From NCBI GenBank assembly GCA_910579865.1, contig CAJTXA010000006.1, positions 62,001-126,000 on the forward strand: a stretch of 64,000 nucleotides of DNA, read 5' to 3'. Position numbers and translations under genes: made by a program. Each line of letters starts with the position of its first letter. The first letter of the stretch is position 1. Below the pieces are notes generated by a model that was not told the origin of the DNA, did not search any database, and saw nothing but the letters and a program-made list of their open reading frames with translations. Source of the stretch: an uncultured Lachnospiraceae bacterium. GTDB lineage: Bacteria > Bacillota > Clostridia > Lachnospirales > Lachnospiraceae. Positions 47,516-56,741 of the stretch are shown here, piece after piece.

Positions 47516-47560
47516 CAAAAAACCTCGCTGCGTGCCAAACAAAAGCACTGCCAGCGAGAT
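47516..47560 (-). terminator. Attenuator-like terminator inside the mal operon
   Basis: In the minus-strand RNA CTCGCTG pairs with CAGCGAG (47558-47552 with 47530-47524), with an inner GTGC/GCAC stem, followed by GUUUUUUG. It lies 14 bp after the malG stop and before the GH133 gene. Partial termination would make more MalEFG than cytoplasmic enzymes; no promoter of its own is evident for the enzyme genes. Confidence 0.75.
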
Positions 47561-47571
47561 TTCTAATTTTT

Positions 47572-48447
47572 CTATCCTTTTACAGCTCCAGACAATCCTT
47601 CTGTATAATATCTCTGCATTACAATAAATAAAATTGCAATTGGAATTGAGATACAAACAGCTCCTGCTGCAAAGCAAGTATACCAGTTATCAATATACTC
47701 TCTTTCCAACATCCTCCAAAGCCCAATCGCTACTGTATAATAATCTGCTTCTGCACGGCAGATAACCTTTGCAAAAATAAAATCTACCCAAGGTCCCATA
47801 AACGAAGTTAAAACGGTATATACAATAATTGGTTTACTTAAAGGAATGGTAATTTTATAAAATACCTGCCATCTTGTACATCCATCAATATAAGCTGCTT
47901 CATCTAGTGCTTTTGGAATTGTATCAAAAAATCCTTTTGCAATATAAAATCCCAACCCAGAACCACCAGAATATACCAGTACTAATGCTACTCGAATCAT
48001 TGCACCCTCAGACAATCCAATCGCTTTTAAAATATAGTATACTGCCACCATAGACATAAAAGCAGGAAACAATCCAAGTATCATAGCAACGTTCATAAAA
48101 GGCTTTCTCATCTTAAACCGAAGCCGTGACATACAGTAAGATACAGAAAGTACAAAAAAAGTAGAAATAATACAGGAAAATATTGCAATAATCAAAGTAT
48201 TTGCAAACATTTTAGGAAAATTCAATACCGAAGTATTCGTGAACAATTGTATATAATTATTCAATGTATAACTTTTAGGGAAGAAAGAAGATACATAGGA
48301 ACCCTTCTCTGCCCGAAAGCTGGTTAATACCACCCAAAAAATCGGGAATACCCAAATAATTGCCATAATTGCAAGTATGGTATGTACTATTGTATTGGAA
48401 ATAAATTTTCTAGCTTTCATAGAGCCTGTAATTTTTTCTTTGCCCAT
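47572..48447 (-). CDS. malG: Maltodextrin ABC transporter permease MalG
   Basis: Membrane permease of 291 residues with six helices. The ATPase-coupling EAA loop reads EAAYIDGCTRWQVFYKITIP. It ends with GLSGAVKG, typical of MalG. Its ATG shares one base with the malF stop (TAATG). The MalK/MsmX-type ATPase is not encoded here, as is common in Firmicutes where one ATPase serves several sugar importers. Confidence 0.95.
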   Translation of the reverse strand: MGKEKITGSMKARKFISNTIVHTILAIMAIIWVFPIFWVVLTSFRAEKGSYVSSFFPKSYTLNNYIQLFTNTSVLNFPKMFANTLIIAIFSCIISTFFVLSVSYCMSRLRFKMRKPFMNVAMILGLFPAFMSMVAVYYILKAIGLSEGAMIRVALVLVYSGGSGLGFYIAKGFFDTIPKALDEAAYIDGCTRWQVFYKITIPLSKPIIVYTVLTSFMGPWVDFIFAKVICRAEADYYTVAIGLWRMLEREYIDNWYTCFAAGAVCISIPIAILFIVMQRYYTEGLSGAVKG

Positions 48448-49745
48448 TATTGGAATCCCTCCTCATTATTATAGGAGCCAGTATGCCGATATGTCACCAG
48501 TGATACAATTGCAAGTACCACGAAAGTCATAATACCAATAACCGCACCAATATTATAATACTGCTGATCAATTGTCAATTTATACAGCCATGTTACAAGC
48601 AAATCTGTCTTTCCTGCCGTTGAACCAACTGGTGTAGGATCGCCGCCAGAAAGCAAGTAAATTACATTAAAGTTATTTACATTCCCAGTAAATGTTGTAA
48701 TAAGATATGGGGTTGTAACAAATAACATATAAGGCAGTGTAATCTTAAAAAATGTAACAAATGCATTTGCACCATCTACTCTTGCTGCTTCATACAATTC
48801 TGCTGGAATATTCTGCAAGATACCAGTTACCTGCATCATAGTATATGGTATACCAACCCAAAGATTAATTACAATTACAGTTACTCTTGCCCAAGTTGCA
48901 TTTGTAAAAAATGGAAGCGGCTTATCAATTAATCCTAAGTTCATAAGTAATACATTTACTGCACCAGATGGCTGCAGCATAGTTCTCATAATTAACAAGG
49001 ATACAAACATTGGAACCGCTATGGAAAGTACAAAACAAAATCTCCAAAATCCTTTGCATCTTGTACCTTTTCGGTTAATCATAATTGCAAGAATCATACC
49101 AAAAATATAGTTTAACCCGGTAGCAAATACTGCCCAAATTAAAGTCCATCCCAATACTGACCAGAATGTTTGCCCAACTGAACCTGAAAAATTCAAAACC
49201 ATTCCAAAATTCTCAAATCCAACCCAATCAAATAAAAGCAGATGTTCTCCAAGTTTGCTATAATTGGTAAATGCCATAGAAATCATAAATACCAAAGGCA
49301 AAATATTTAAAACAATAATTCCAGCTAATGGCAATGTTAACATGGATTTATGAAGATTTATATGGAATAAATCTTTTATATCATCCAAAAAGGAATTGAT
49401 ATGCTTTCCTTCCTTTTTTAAACATTCTGCTTTATAAGCACTTTTTAAAGAAGCTCGCCACATCATAATAAACCAGACAATTACAAAAATAGTAGCAATT
49501 CCATATAATAGAATAAGTAAAGAATTATCACCTGCTACATATTCATAAATTCCTTTTGCTTCATTCCAGATTTCTTGTTGTTCTGCCTCGCCTAATGTCC
49601 CTAACATGGACAGATTATGAATACCAGATACCGCCATAAAGCAGAAAAATGCTACTTCCATCAGAAGAAAAAGAAGACCTTTTATAATTTGCTGATGTGC
49701 GATATTACCAGCTCCCATAACTACCATACTTAACTTTGTAAACAA
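48447..49745 (-). CDS. malF: Maltodextrin ABC transporter permease MalF, 5' end out of frame
   Basis: Membrane permease with about eight helices and the EAA loop EAARVDGANAFVTFFKITLP. The open frame of 432 codons begins at a TTG (49745) immediately after a run of eight G, with no usable ribosome site. A well-placed start, GTG 49824 with AGGGAGG seven bases upstream, opens the natural N-terminus (MAAIKKKYVNEFPTP) but runs out of frame at the G8 tract. With seven G the two parts join into 458 residues. As written, initiation must use an internal codon such as ATG 49727, or the gene is switched off. Confidence 0.88.
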   Translation of the reverse strand: MFTKLSMVVMGAGNIAHQQIIKGLLFLLMEVAFFCFMAVSGIHNLSMLGTLGEAEQQEIWNEAKGIYEYVAGDNSLLILLYGIATIFVIVWFIMMWRASLKSAYKAECLKKEGKHINSFLDDIKDLFHINLHKSMLTLPLAGIIVLNILPLVFMISMAFTNYSKLGEHLLLFDWVGFENFGMVLNFSGSVGQTFWSVLGWTLIWAVFATGLNYIFGMILAIMINRKGTRCKGFWRFCFVLSIAVPMFVSLLIMRTMLQPSGAVNVLLMNLGLIDKPLPFFTNATWARVTVIVINLWVGIPYTMMQVTGILQNIPAELYEAARVDGANAFVTFFKITLPYMLFVTTPYLITTFTGNVNNFNVIYLLSGGDPTPVGSTAGKTDLLVTWLYKLTIDQQYYNIGAVIGIMTFVVLAIVSLVTYRHTGSYNNEEGFQ

Positions 49746-49824
49746 CCCCCCCCATTTTTATTGCATTGGTTGTTGTATAAGGGGTTGGAAATTCATTTAC
49801 ATATTTTTTCTTAATCGCAGCCAC
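49746..49824 (-). other. Out-of-frame malF start segment with G8 homopolymer
   Basis: GTG 49824 with AGGGAGG-N7 before it starts 24 codons that end ATGGGGGGGG (G run at 49753-49746). Continued as written it stops after 39 codons. One G less (or two more) fuses it with MalF. G8 is very unusual in such AT-rich DNA. It is a candidate slipped-strand switch or a sequencing error. Confidence 0.75.
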
Positions 49825-49853
49825 AGTTTTGCCTCCCTGCTCTCCAAGCGGAT

Positions 49854-51176
49854 TTAGTTATCTACAATTGTAGTATTCATATTAGTATTCCAAGCTTCTG
49901 TTAATTCAGCTGCATTTTCATGTGTTACTTCTCCATTCCGAAGGGATTTACCAAAATTATCAGAAGGTGTCCAATAATTTGCCATTGGAGCAATAAATGG
50001 CTGAATAATCGAAGTATTTGCTACTGTATCATTCTGTGCTTTTACCAATAAATCTTCTGCCATAGCTGGATCGGAAAGTAAGGAAGTATTACATGGAATA
50101 ATATTTCTGCTTTCATAGTGAGATTTCTGTGATTCTGGACTTCCAAGATATCTTGCTAAAGCAACTGCTACTTGTGGATATTTGGTATTTGCACTAACAC
50201 CAATTGCCTTTGAACCAGCAAAAGAATACATCTGTTTCTGTTCTCCATTTAAAGTATAAGTAGGAAGTTGTGCACATCCAAAGTTTTCACCAAGTGCTTC
50301 CTTTATCGATTCATAGCTCCAAGAACCAGAGAACATCGCTTTAATCGAACCATCACGGATTCCTGCAATACCAGATTCATCTACATCTACTGCAAAATTT
50401 GGATTTGCCAATAAATCAACTAAATAATTTGTAACAGCAATTCCCTTTTCCCCACCAAAATCAATTTTCGCATCTGGATTGGTTCCATCTTCAAAGAAAG
50501 TACATCCATTTCCTACATAGAAACTTGGTAAATACCAAGAATTTGTAATTGGGAAGGATACCACTCCCTTTTCTAGCATTGTATCTAAATTTTTAATATC
50601 TTCTTCTGAAAATACGCTTTTATCATAATACATAAACCAAGTATTAGAAGTAAATGGTACACCATATAATGCTCCATCTACAGTAAGAGATTCTACCATT
50701 GTATCCGAATTATTTTCCTTTACAAAGGTTTCTGTTTCTCCACCAATTCGTGCAACTGCCTTTGCTGGAAGTAAATCTGTCAACTGATCATTTGCCATCA
50801 TAAATACATCTGCTGCCGCTTCTGTATCCTGCGCAATCAGTTTTGCAACTTCTGCCTCAGATGCTACTCCAAAACTAAACGTAATATTCCAATTTGGATG
50901 TTCCTTTGCAAATGCATCACATTGTGTCTGAATCCAATTTCCATAATCTGGAGATTGATCTTCTGATGGAGTCCATACCAGCAAATTGCAAGTAATACTT
51001 TCCTCTCCTCCAGATGCTGCAGTAGTTTCATTGTTTCCTCCAGATGCTGTGGTATTTGTTGTACTGCCGCCTTTGGTTGTACTCTGTGGTGTTCCATTGT
51101 TTCCTCCACAAGCAGTAGCAGACAATGCAAGTACTCCACTTAACAATAAAGCTGCCATTCTTTTCATTTTCTTCAT
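49854..51176 (-). CDS. malE: Maltodextrin-binding lipoprotein MalE
   Basis: Extracellular binding protein of 440 residues for maltose/maltodextrins. The signal peptide ends at lipobox ATAC (Cys at residue 23), followed by an Asn/Gly/Thr/Ser linker to about residue 60. The family 1 binding domain starts ITCNLLVWTPSEDQSP and contains FMYYDKSVFSEEDI and AMFSGSWSYESIKEAL. It is the first gene of the mal operon, with AAAAGGAGGAAAATTTT before the ATG and a strong promoter/operator upstream. Confidence 0.94.
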   Translation of the reverse strand: MKKMKRMAALLLSGVLALSATACGGNNGTPQSTTKGGSTTNTTASGGNNETTAASGGEESITCNLLVWTPSEDQSPDYGNWIQTQCDAFAKEHPNWNITFSFGVASEAEVAKLIAQDTEAAADVFMMANDQLTDLLPAKAVARIGGETETFVKENNSDTMVESLTVDGALYGVPFTSNTWFMYYDKSVFSEEDIKNLDTMLEKGVVSFPITNSWYLPSFYVGNGCTFFEDGTNPDAKIDFGGEKGIAVTNYLVDLLANPNFAVDVDESGIAGIRDGSIKAMFSGSWSYESIKEALGENFGCAQLPTYTLNGEQKQMYSFAGSKAIGVSANTKYPQVAVALARYLGSPESQKSHYESRNIIPCNTSLLSDPAMAEDLLVKAQNDTVANTSIIQPFIAPMANYWTPSDNFGKSLRNGEVTHENAAELTEAWNTNMNTTIVDN

Positions 51177-51217
51177 AAAATTTTCCTCCTTTTTTAATCG
51201 ATTTTCTCTCCTTTTAG

Positions 51218-51269
51218 GTTTATCGCTAAACTATACTAGGATTTTATCCCTCTATTGACATTTTGTCAA
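51218..51269 (-). promoter_or_regulatory. malE promoter with LacI-type operator at the start site
   Basis: Minus-strand TTGACA (51269-51264), 17-bp spacer, TAAAAT (51246-51241) is close to consensus. Just downstream is the palindrome GTTTAGCGATAAAC (51231-51218) with perfect 5-bp arms and a central CG, as expected for a LacI-family operator. The divergent LacI gene is the likely regulator. Confidence 0.78.
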
Positions 51270-51348
51270 GTATTTCTTTTAATTTTTTTTATTTTTTATA
51301 ACATATGTATATCATTTTTGTTATTTCTGCTATTTTTTATATTTTAGG

Positions 51349-51454
51349 TTGTGAATGTTTACAAGTTATGTTATAATGTTTTTCAAGGAAATCTCCCCTT
51401 TTCGTATATCGTTATACCCATTATTTCTTATGTTTATATCGTTTATATATAAAC
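51349..51454 (+). promoter_or_regulatory. lacI-family gene promoter with downstream operator-like palindromes
   Basis: TTGTGA (51349-51354), 17-bp spacer and TATAAT (51372-51377). Downstream are GTATATCGTTATAC (51404-51417) and GTTTATAT-N7-ATATAAAC (51432-51454), both with a central CG similar to the malE operator. Autoregulation is inferred. The remaining leader to the gene start at 51592 shows nothing else. Confidence 0.6.
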
Positions 51455-51591
51455 CATTTATCAAAAAGCATAAACCTTTTACATTATAAATTTCTTTTTT
51501 TATAAGATTCTTCCCTTGCATAATTGCATCATTCGGGTTAAAATTAAAAAATGGAATCTTTTACCAAATAGTAGAAAAGTAGGTTGATTTT

Positions 51592-52602
51592 ATGACTTTA
51601 AAAGATATTGCGAAAGAGGCCGGCGTCAGTACCATGACCGTTTCTAATGTTGTCAATGGACGCTTTGGTCATGTATCAAAAAATACAATTACACGTATCA
51701 ATGAGATTATTAAAAAATATAATTATACCCCCAATATGACAGCAAGAAGTCTTTCTGCTAAAAAATCAAACATTATTTTTTTAATTATCCCTCTGTTAAA
51801 TACAGAAACCAATATGTTTTATTCTCCTTATATTAGTTCTTTAGTCAGTATTATGGAATATCAACTTCGTATTCTTGGGTATTATGCTATGATTCGTTCC
51901 GTCCACGATTTTGAAGAATTAGATGCTCTCTTTAAAAATTGGCCAGCCGATGGTGCCATTTTCCTTTTGCCTGATTTTGACAGTTTTATCGATCAAATTC
52001 TTAAAAATATTCATATTCCACTTGTATTTCTAGATAGTTGGCATAATCGTGATAATATGATTAATGTCACTTGTGACGATAAAAAAGGAACTTACCTTGC
52101 TACCAAATACCTTATTAACATGGAACATCAAAATATTGCATTTATGGCAGATTATAAAAACAGCCCATTACTTACAGCTCGTTTTTATGGTTATTGCCAT
52201 GCATTAGAAGAAAATAACATTCCTATTCGAAAAGAACTGATCTTTGAAGAATCGCCGGACTATGATCATGGAATTCAAGTTGGTCGAGCAATTGCTGCTA
52301 GTAGCACTCCTATTAGTGCTGTTGTAACCACTTCGGATTATAGTGCTGTTGGAATTATGGAAGGAGCACGCTTAAGCGGCTTAAAGCTTCCTACTCAGTT
52401 ATCTGTAGTCGGATTTGACGATCTGCCATTTTGTCTATACTGCGCACCAAAACTAACTACAATTAACCAAAATATTGAAGAAAAAGCTCATATAGCAATT
52501 AAATTATTAATGGAAAAAATTACAACAGGAAAATTGACACAGAATCATGTTATTGTAGATGTAACATTGATTGAACGACAATCCGCTACTTTTCATGTCT
52601 AA
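51592..52602 (+). CDS. LacI-family regulator, probable MalR
   Basis: Transcriptional repressor of 336 residues. The N-terminal HTH is TLKDIAKEAGVSTMTVSNVV with the hinge helix NMTARSLSAKKSN. The periplasmic-binding-like core has GYYAMIRSV, TCDDKKGTYLATKYLI and VVGFDDLPFCLYCAPKLTTI. It is divergent from malE and next to a GH31 glucosidase, so control of both by maltodextrin is likely. Operator candidates lie on both sides of the shared intergenic region. Confidence 0.92.
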   Translation: MTLKDIAKEAGVSTMTVSNVVNGRFGHVSKNTITRINEIIKKYNYTPNMTARSLSAKKSNIIFLIIPLLNTETNMFYSPYISSLVSIMEYQLRILGYYAMIRSVHDFEELDALFKNWPADGAIFLLPDFDSFIDQILKNIHIPLVFLDSWHNRDNMINVTCDDKKGTYLATKYLINMEHQNIAFMADYKNSPLLTARFYGYCHALEENNIPIRKELIFEESPDYDHGIQVGRAIAASSTPISAVVTTSDYSAVGIMEGARLSGLKLPTQLSVVGFDDLPFCLYCAPKLTTINQNIEEKAHIAIKLLMEKITTGKLTQNHVIVDVTLIERQSATFHV

Positions 52603-52626
52603 AAATTAAAAACCAATTTTTAACGA

Positions 52627-52668
52627 TTGAAACGCCTGTATCAAAAACTTTGATACAGGCGTTTCAAT
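52627..52668. terminator. Bidirectional hairpin between lacI-family and GH31 genes
   Basis: An almost perfect long stem, TTGAAACGCCTGTATCAAA with its reverse complement and a 4-base loop. It lies between two converging genes. There is no U-run on either side, but the stem is very stable. Confidence 0.75.
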
Positions 52669-52680
52669 CACAATATAAAA

Positions 52681-54729
52681 CTAATTTTCTTTTTTTAGAT
52701 AACCATTTGAAAAATCTTCTTTTGTAAACTTACAAACTTTCCAATTTTTCTTTGATAGATATTTTTTTGAAATTCCATCATCTTGATAAAATAAATACTC
52801 TGCCTTCTCTGGAACATATCCAATCCACTCATAACTTGCTTGTTCCAAATCAGCCGTAGTTTTTACTTTCTCATTCAATGCTGCCAACAATAATACATGA
52901 TTTTTCTTTACAAAAAAGACAACTTCATTTAAAGAAACTGAAATATAGTGATGCCCCTTTTCTAATACTTCAAATCTTTTTTCTTCTGGTGAAGTCATAC
53001 ATACCATTAACATTTCTTCTGGCAAATAGACATACCTTCCAACTGCATTTTGTGTATAAACAGGTGCAATCATAATGCTTTCTCCAACCATAAGCTGATC
53101 TTCCACTCTTTTTGCCTGTTTATCTTCTGGATAGTCAAATGCAAGCGGCCGAAAATACATCTCATCCTCAAGTGCTGCTTTCATAAATTCACTATACAGA
53201 TAAGGAATCAATGCATAACGAATTCGAATAATATTTCTAAAATCAGTTGTATCCCCAAATTGATACACTTCCTGCTTTCTAGTTCCAGCCGCTGAATGAT
53301 TTCGCATTAATGGTGTAAATATACCAAACTCTAACCAACGTAATAATAAATCTTTTGTTGTATCTCCTCCAAATCCTCCAATATCCGATCCTGTATATAA
53401 TATTCCGCACATATTAAGTGATGGCATTTGTTGAATACTCATTAGTAGTTGCTGCCACCAAGCATGGTTATCCCCTGTCCAAATTCCTCCATATCGATGC
53501 ATACCAATATAAGAAGAACGAGAAAATAATAAAACTCTTTTTTCTGGATCAATTTTTTCAAATGCTTTGGCAGCTGCTTTTGTCATATAAAATCCATATA
53601 AATTATGCACATCTTTATGACAAATCTTTCTTCCATTCATATTATGATAAAAGCTGGCATAATCTTTCGAACTATTCGAAAGACTACAAACCAAATCTTT
53701 TAGATAAAAAAAGGAATGAATATCTAAATTTTTGTCTTTCATAGCAGAAATCTCTTCTATTACTTTTTTTAAATTCTTTTCAGAATAAAAGATAGCAGGT
53801 TCATTCATATCATTCCAAAATCCATCGATTCCCTGTTCCATCAAATAACGATATTTTCCACCAAACCATTCCCTTGCCTTTGCATTTAATACATCAGGAA
53901 AATGTACCTTTCCTGGCCATACGGCTGCTGTAAAATTCTCTCCTTCTTCGTCTTTACAAAAATAATCGTTAGCTATTCCCTCCTCATAGATTGAATATCC
54001 CTCTTCTACCTTTACTCCTGCATCAATAATAGGAACTAAATGAATCTGCTGCTCTTTTAACTCTTCTACAAATTCCGAAAATTTTGGGAATTTTTCTTTA
54101 TCTACTGTAAAATCCTTATATCCTTCCATATAGTCAATATCTAAATAAACTGCTTCCAAAGGAATTCCATTTTCTTGATATCCAGAGACTACCTCTCTTA
54201 TATCTTTTTCATTTTCATATCCCCATCTAGATTGTTGATATCCAAACGCCCATTTTGGTGCAATATAACTGCGGCCAATTAGTTGCCGAAACTGCTTTAC
54301 AACTTCTTTTAAGCTTTCTCCTTCTATTATATAAATAACACAATCCTTTCCTGTTGTAATTGTCAAAGTTTCCATTGAAGTTTCCCCAACATCAAATACA
54401 ACCTTTCCCGGATTATCTACAAAAATTCCAAATATTTTTCTTCCATTTACTATTAGAAAATTATGTGCCCCATATAAAGAATGTTTTCCCTCTGTATGTA
54501 TTGGATCGTCTGTTGCATCACTAATATAAGAAAATCCTCTTTTATTTATTCCTCTTACTTGCTCCCCTAATCCATAAATAATATCCTCTTCTTCCATTTT
54601 ACAAAATAGTACAACTTTATCTTCCATCACATTTTGATTCATAACCAAAATTTCTGATTTTGTTTCTGGTATTTCTTGTACTACTGCACCTGTTTCAATT
54701 GGTTTCCCAAATACATATTTTTGAATCAT
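52681..54729 (-). CDS. Alpha-glucosidase/alpha-xylosidase family enzyme (GH31)
   Basis: Cytoplasmic glycoside hydrolase of 682 residues without signal peptide. The GH31 nucleophile motif is FWNDMNEPAIF, and the acid/base region is GGIWTGDNHAWW. The N-terminal beta domain has GLGEQVRGINKRGFSYISDA, and SDIGGFGGDTTKDLLLRW is also typical. Most such enzymes in maltodextrin loci release glucose from alpha-1,4 or alpha-1,6 ends. GGAGGG precedes the ATG. It is convergent with the LacI-family gene and has its own -10 (TATAAT, 54775-54770). Confidence 0.93.
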   Translation of the reverse strand: MIQKYVFGKPIETGAVVQEIPETKSEILVMNQNVMEDKVVLFCKMEEEDIIYGLGEQVRGINKRGFSYISDATDDPIHTEGKHSLYGAHNFLIVNGRKIFGIFVDNPGKVVFDVGETSMETLTITTGKDCVIYIIEGESLKEVVKQFRQLIGRSYIAPKWAFGYQQSRWGYENEKDIREVVSGYQENGIPLEAVYLDIDYMEGYKDFTVDKEKFPKFSEFVEELKEQQIHLVPIIDAGVKVEEGYSIYEEGIANDYFCKDEEGENFTAAVWPGKVHFPDVLNAKAREWFGGKYRYLMEQGIDGFWNDMNEPAIFYSEKNLKKVIEEISAMKDKNLDIHSFFYLKDLVCSLSNSSKDYASFYHNMNGRKICHKDVHNLYGFYMTKAAAKAFEKIDPEKRVLLFSRSSYIGMHRYGGIWTGDNHAWWQQLLMSIQQMPSLNMCGILYTGSDIGGFGGDTTKDLLLRWLEFGIFTPLMRNHSAAGTRKQEVYQFGDTTDFRNIIRIRYALIPYLYSEFMKAALEDEMYFRPLAFDYPEDKQAKRVEDQLMVGESIMIAPVYTQNAVGRYVYLPEEMLMVCMTSPEEKRFEVLEKGHHYISVSLNEVVFFVKKNHVLLLAALNEKVKTTADLEQASYEWIGYVPEKAEYLFYQDDGISKKYLSKKNWKVCKFTKEDFSNGYLKKEN

Positions 54730-55072
54730 TCCTATACCCTCCTACTGATACCATTTTTTACTTTTCACAATTATAGCTTATCCTAATCAAAAATTCTAGC
54801 ATAATCTTTTCTAAAAAATAGTACAATTCTATTCTTTTTTACTCTTTGTTTTTTTACGTACTTTCTCAAATAAATTTTTGCAAAAATCTACGCTTAATAT
54901 AAAAATGATTCCTTTTCATATTATAAAATCTGAAAAACTAATTCAAATATATTGAGCCAACTATTACTCTTTCCCAATTTTTATAAACACAGCTATCACA
55001 TATACTGTACTTTAAAAACTATATCAGTATAAATAATATATTTTATTTTTAATATATAATATAAAAATAAAT
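54730..55072. other. Intergenic region without a supported gene
   Basis: AT-rich, 343 bp. The only sign is TATAAT on the minus strand (54775-54770) that may be the -10 of the GH31 gene, with no good -35. No ORF, tRNA or strong hairpin is seen. The stretch just after the ecfT stop (55020-55072) is almost pure A/T. Confidence 0.5.
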
Positions 55073-55840
55073 TTAATATAATAATCGAACGAATATAGAA
55101 ATTCCTATCGCTGCTAACATCAGAAAGCAAAGTATACCATCTAACTTTTTTATTTTATCCTCTCTCAGGTAAGTTTTTTTACATTTTCCTCCAAATCCTC
55201 GAATCTCTAATGCAATCGCCCGTTCTCTAGTATTAATAAGAGAACTCATTACAACAGGTGAAATCAAAGGAAGAAATGACTTTGCTCTAGTTTTTAAATT
55301 TCCTTCTGTTTCCATTCCCCTACTTCTTTGTGCATCTAAAATCGTATTCATTGTTCCACTCATTTGAGGAACAATCTGAAATACAGAACTAATCACATAA
55401 CCAAGCTTTGGGGAAAATCCTATTCGTTCTAAATCCTCCACAAATTCGGCAGGCTTTGTCGTCAAAATAAAGACGGAAAATGCAAGCAATATATTTAAAA
55501 TATTCAATCCAATTCTAACTGCATATAAAACACCTTCCCGATAAAATCGAAATACTCCTATCTGAAATAATAAGTTTTTATTACCCTGATAAAACAATCC
55601 ATGAATTATAAATATGGTAATTAAAATAGTAAAAGAAAATGCAATTAATGGAATTACCTTTTTTACAATCTTTCCACTGATTAACATAAGAAAACTAAGT
55701 CCAATCCATACTCCAAACATCCAAATTTCTCCTATAATCAAAGAAATACTAATTGCTGTTAAAATATAGCATAATTTTGTAAATGGATGTAGTCTTGTTA
55801 GCCAAATGTTTTTTTCAACATAAAGACTGATGCTTTTCAT
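55073..55840 (-). CDS. ecfT: ECF transporter T component
   Basis: Transmembrane scaffold of an ECF importer, 255 residues with five or six helices. The two Ala-Arg-Gly coupling motifs that dock into the ATPases are present as LDAQRSRGME and ALEIRGFGG. It is not next to other ECF genes, but its 47-bp promoter block matches the one before the S component at 40061, so it is probably the partner of that S-EcfAA pair. It could also serve BioY. Confidence 0.92.
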   Translation of the reverse strand: MKSISLYVEKNIWLTRLHPFTKLCYILTAISISLIIGEIWMFGVWIGLSFLMLISGKIVKKVIPLIAFSFTILITIFIIHGLFYQGNKNLLFQIGVFRFYREGVLYAVRIGLNILNILLAFSVFILTTKPAEFVEDLERIGFSPKLGYVISSVFQIVPQMSGTMNTILDAQRSRGMETEGNLKTRAKSFLPLISPVVMSSLINTRERAIALEIRGFGGKCKKTYLREDKIKKLDGILCFLMLAAIGISIFVRLLY

Positions 55841-55865
55841 AGAAACCTCCCTATGTTTCTTTATT

Positions 55866-55912
55866 TGCTATAGCTTATCACTTTGCTATTGTCTTGTCAA
55901 TGGTATTGTCAG
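55866..55912 (-). promoter_or_regulatory. ecfT promoter, copy 2 of the shared 47-bp block
   Basis: Minus-strand TTGACA (55900-55895), 17-bp spacer and TAAGCT, with an extra TGACA 12 bp upstream. It differs at five of 47 positions from 40061-40107. The block begins right after the stop of the upstream gene, as in the other copy. Confidence 0.75.
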
Positions 55913-55913
55913 T

Positions 55914-56733
55914 CTATGCATGAGATAAAATCGGAAATATCATTTTATCCCTTTCTATACGCTCTAAATCCTTACCCAAAATAAATAATGTACAATCCTC
56001 TTTTTTACTCTCTCTTATCAAAAATTGTTCCTTTCTTGCAGGTGTATACTCTAAGATAATTTCTTCAATTGTACCTTTAAACGCTCCTGCCAATCGTTCC
56101 ACTTCTATTGCTCTCTTTCCAAAAACTTGTTCAATATATAAGCAATTTTTCTTTTTATTTGCTATCACATAGACTTCTCTTTCTGGCAAATAATAAAGAC
56201 TATCCTTATATTCAGTAATCCAAAACTGGTATAAACCAATATTTTTGTTCATATACATCCCATCGTTTTCATTCTTACAATTTGACTGTGCATCTTTCCT
56301 TATCCTATTATAAAGCTGTTCTTTTTGCTTTTCTTGGGTAAAATCTACCTTTTTTACAATATAAGAATCTTCTATTTTCTTTTCTTTGCAAGGCAAATAA
56401 TACTCATATTCCTTTGAAGGCTGAAACCCAAACTTAGGATAATAATGTAACACACTATCATTTCCAAATAGATAAATCCCATCTACTGTATTTTTATATT
56501 CCTGTAAAACCTGCTCAATAATTTTGCGATTCCAGCCTTGTCCTTGATATTTTCTATCTGTCATAACTGTTCCAAGCTGAATATAATTCTTTTTTTCTCC
56601 TAACAAATCAAACTGCATAATATTTACAGAAACATTAGAAATTAAATCCAAATGTTTCTCTTGTAAGTTGATTAAATGAATTTCGTATAGCAACATTCTC
56701 TTTTACTGATGTAGAATACTGATACCTTAACAT
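55914..56733 (-). pseudogene. GNAT acetyltransferase gene with a frameshifting 5' deletion
   Basis: A strong start (AGGAGGAAAT before ATG 56733) opens 32 codons, MLRYQYSTSVKENVAI and so on to LTRETFGFNF, and then stops at 56635. In another frame the protein continues SNVSVNIMQFDLLGEKKNYI and IQLGTVMTDRKYQGQGW (acetyl-CoA region), FGNDSVLHYYPKFGF and a long C-terminal domain to 55914. In relatives about 25 residues (with a WYQNGYW-like motif) lie between the two parts, so a deletion has both removed that piece and changed frame. The 260-codon ORF from 56696 has no ribosome site. Confidence 0.75.
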
Positions 56734-56741
56734 ATTTCCTC

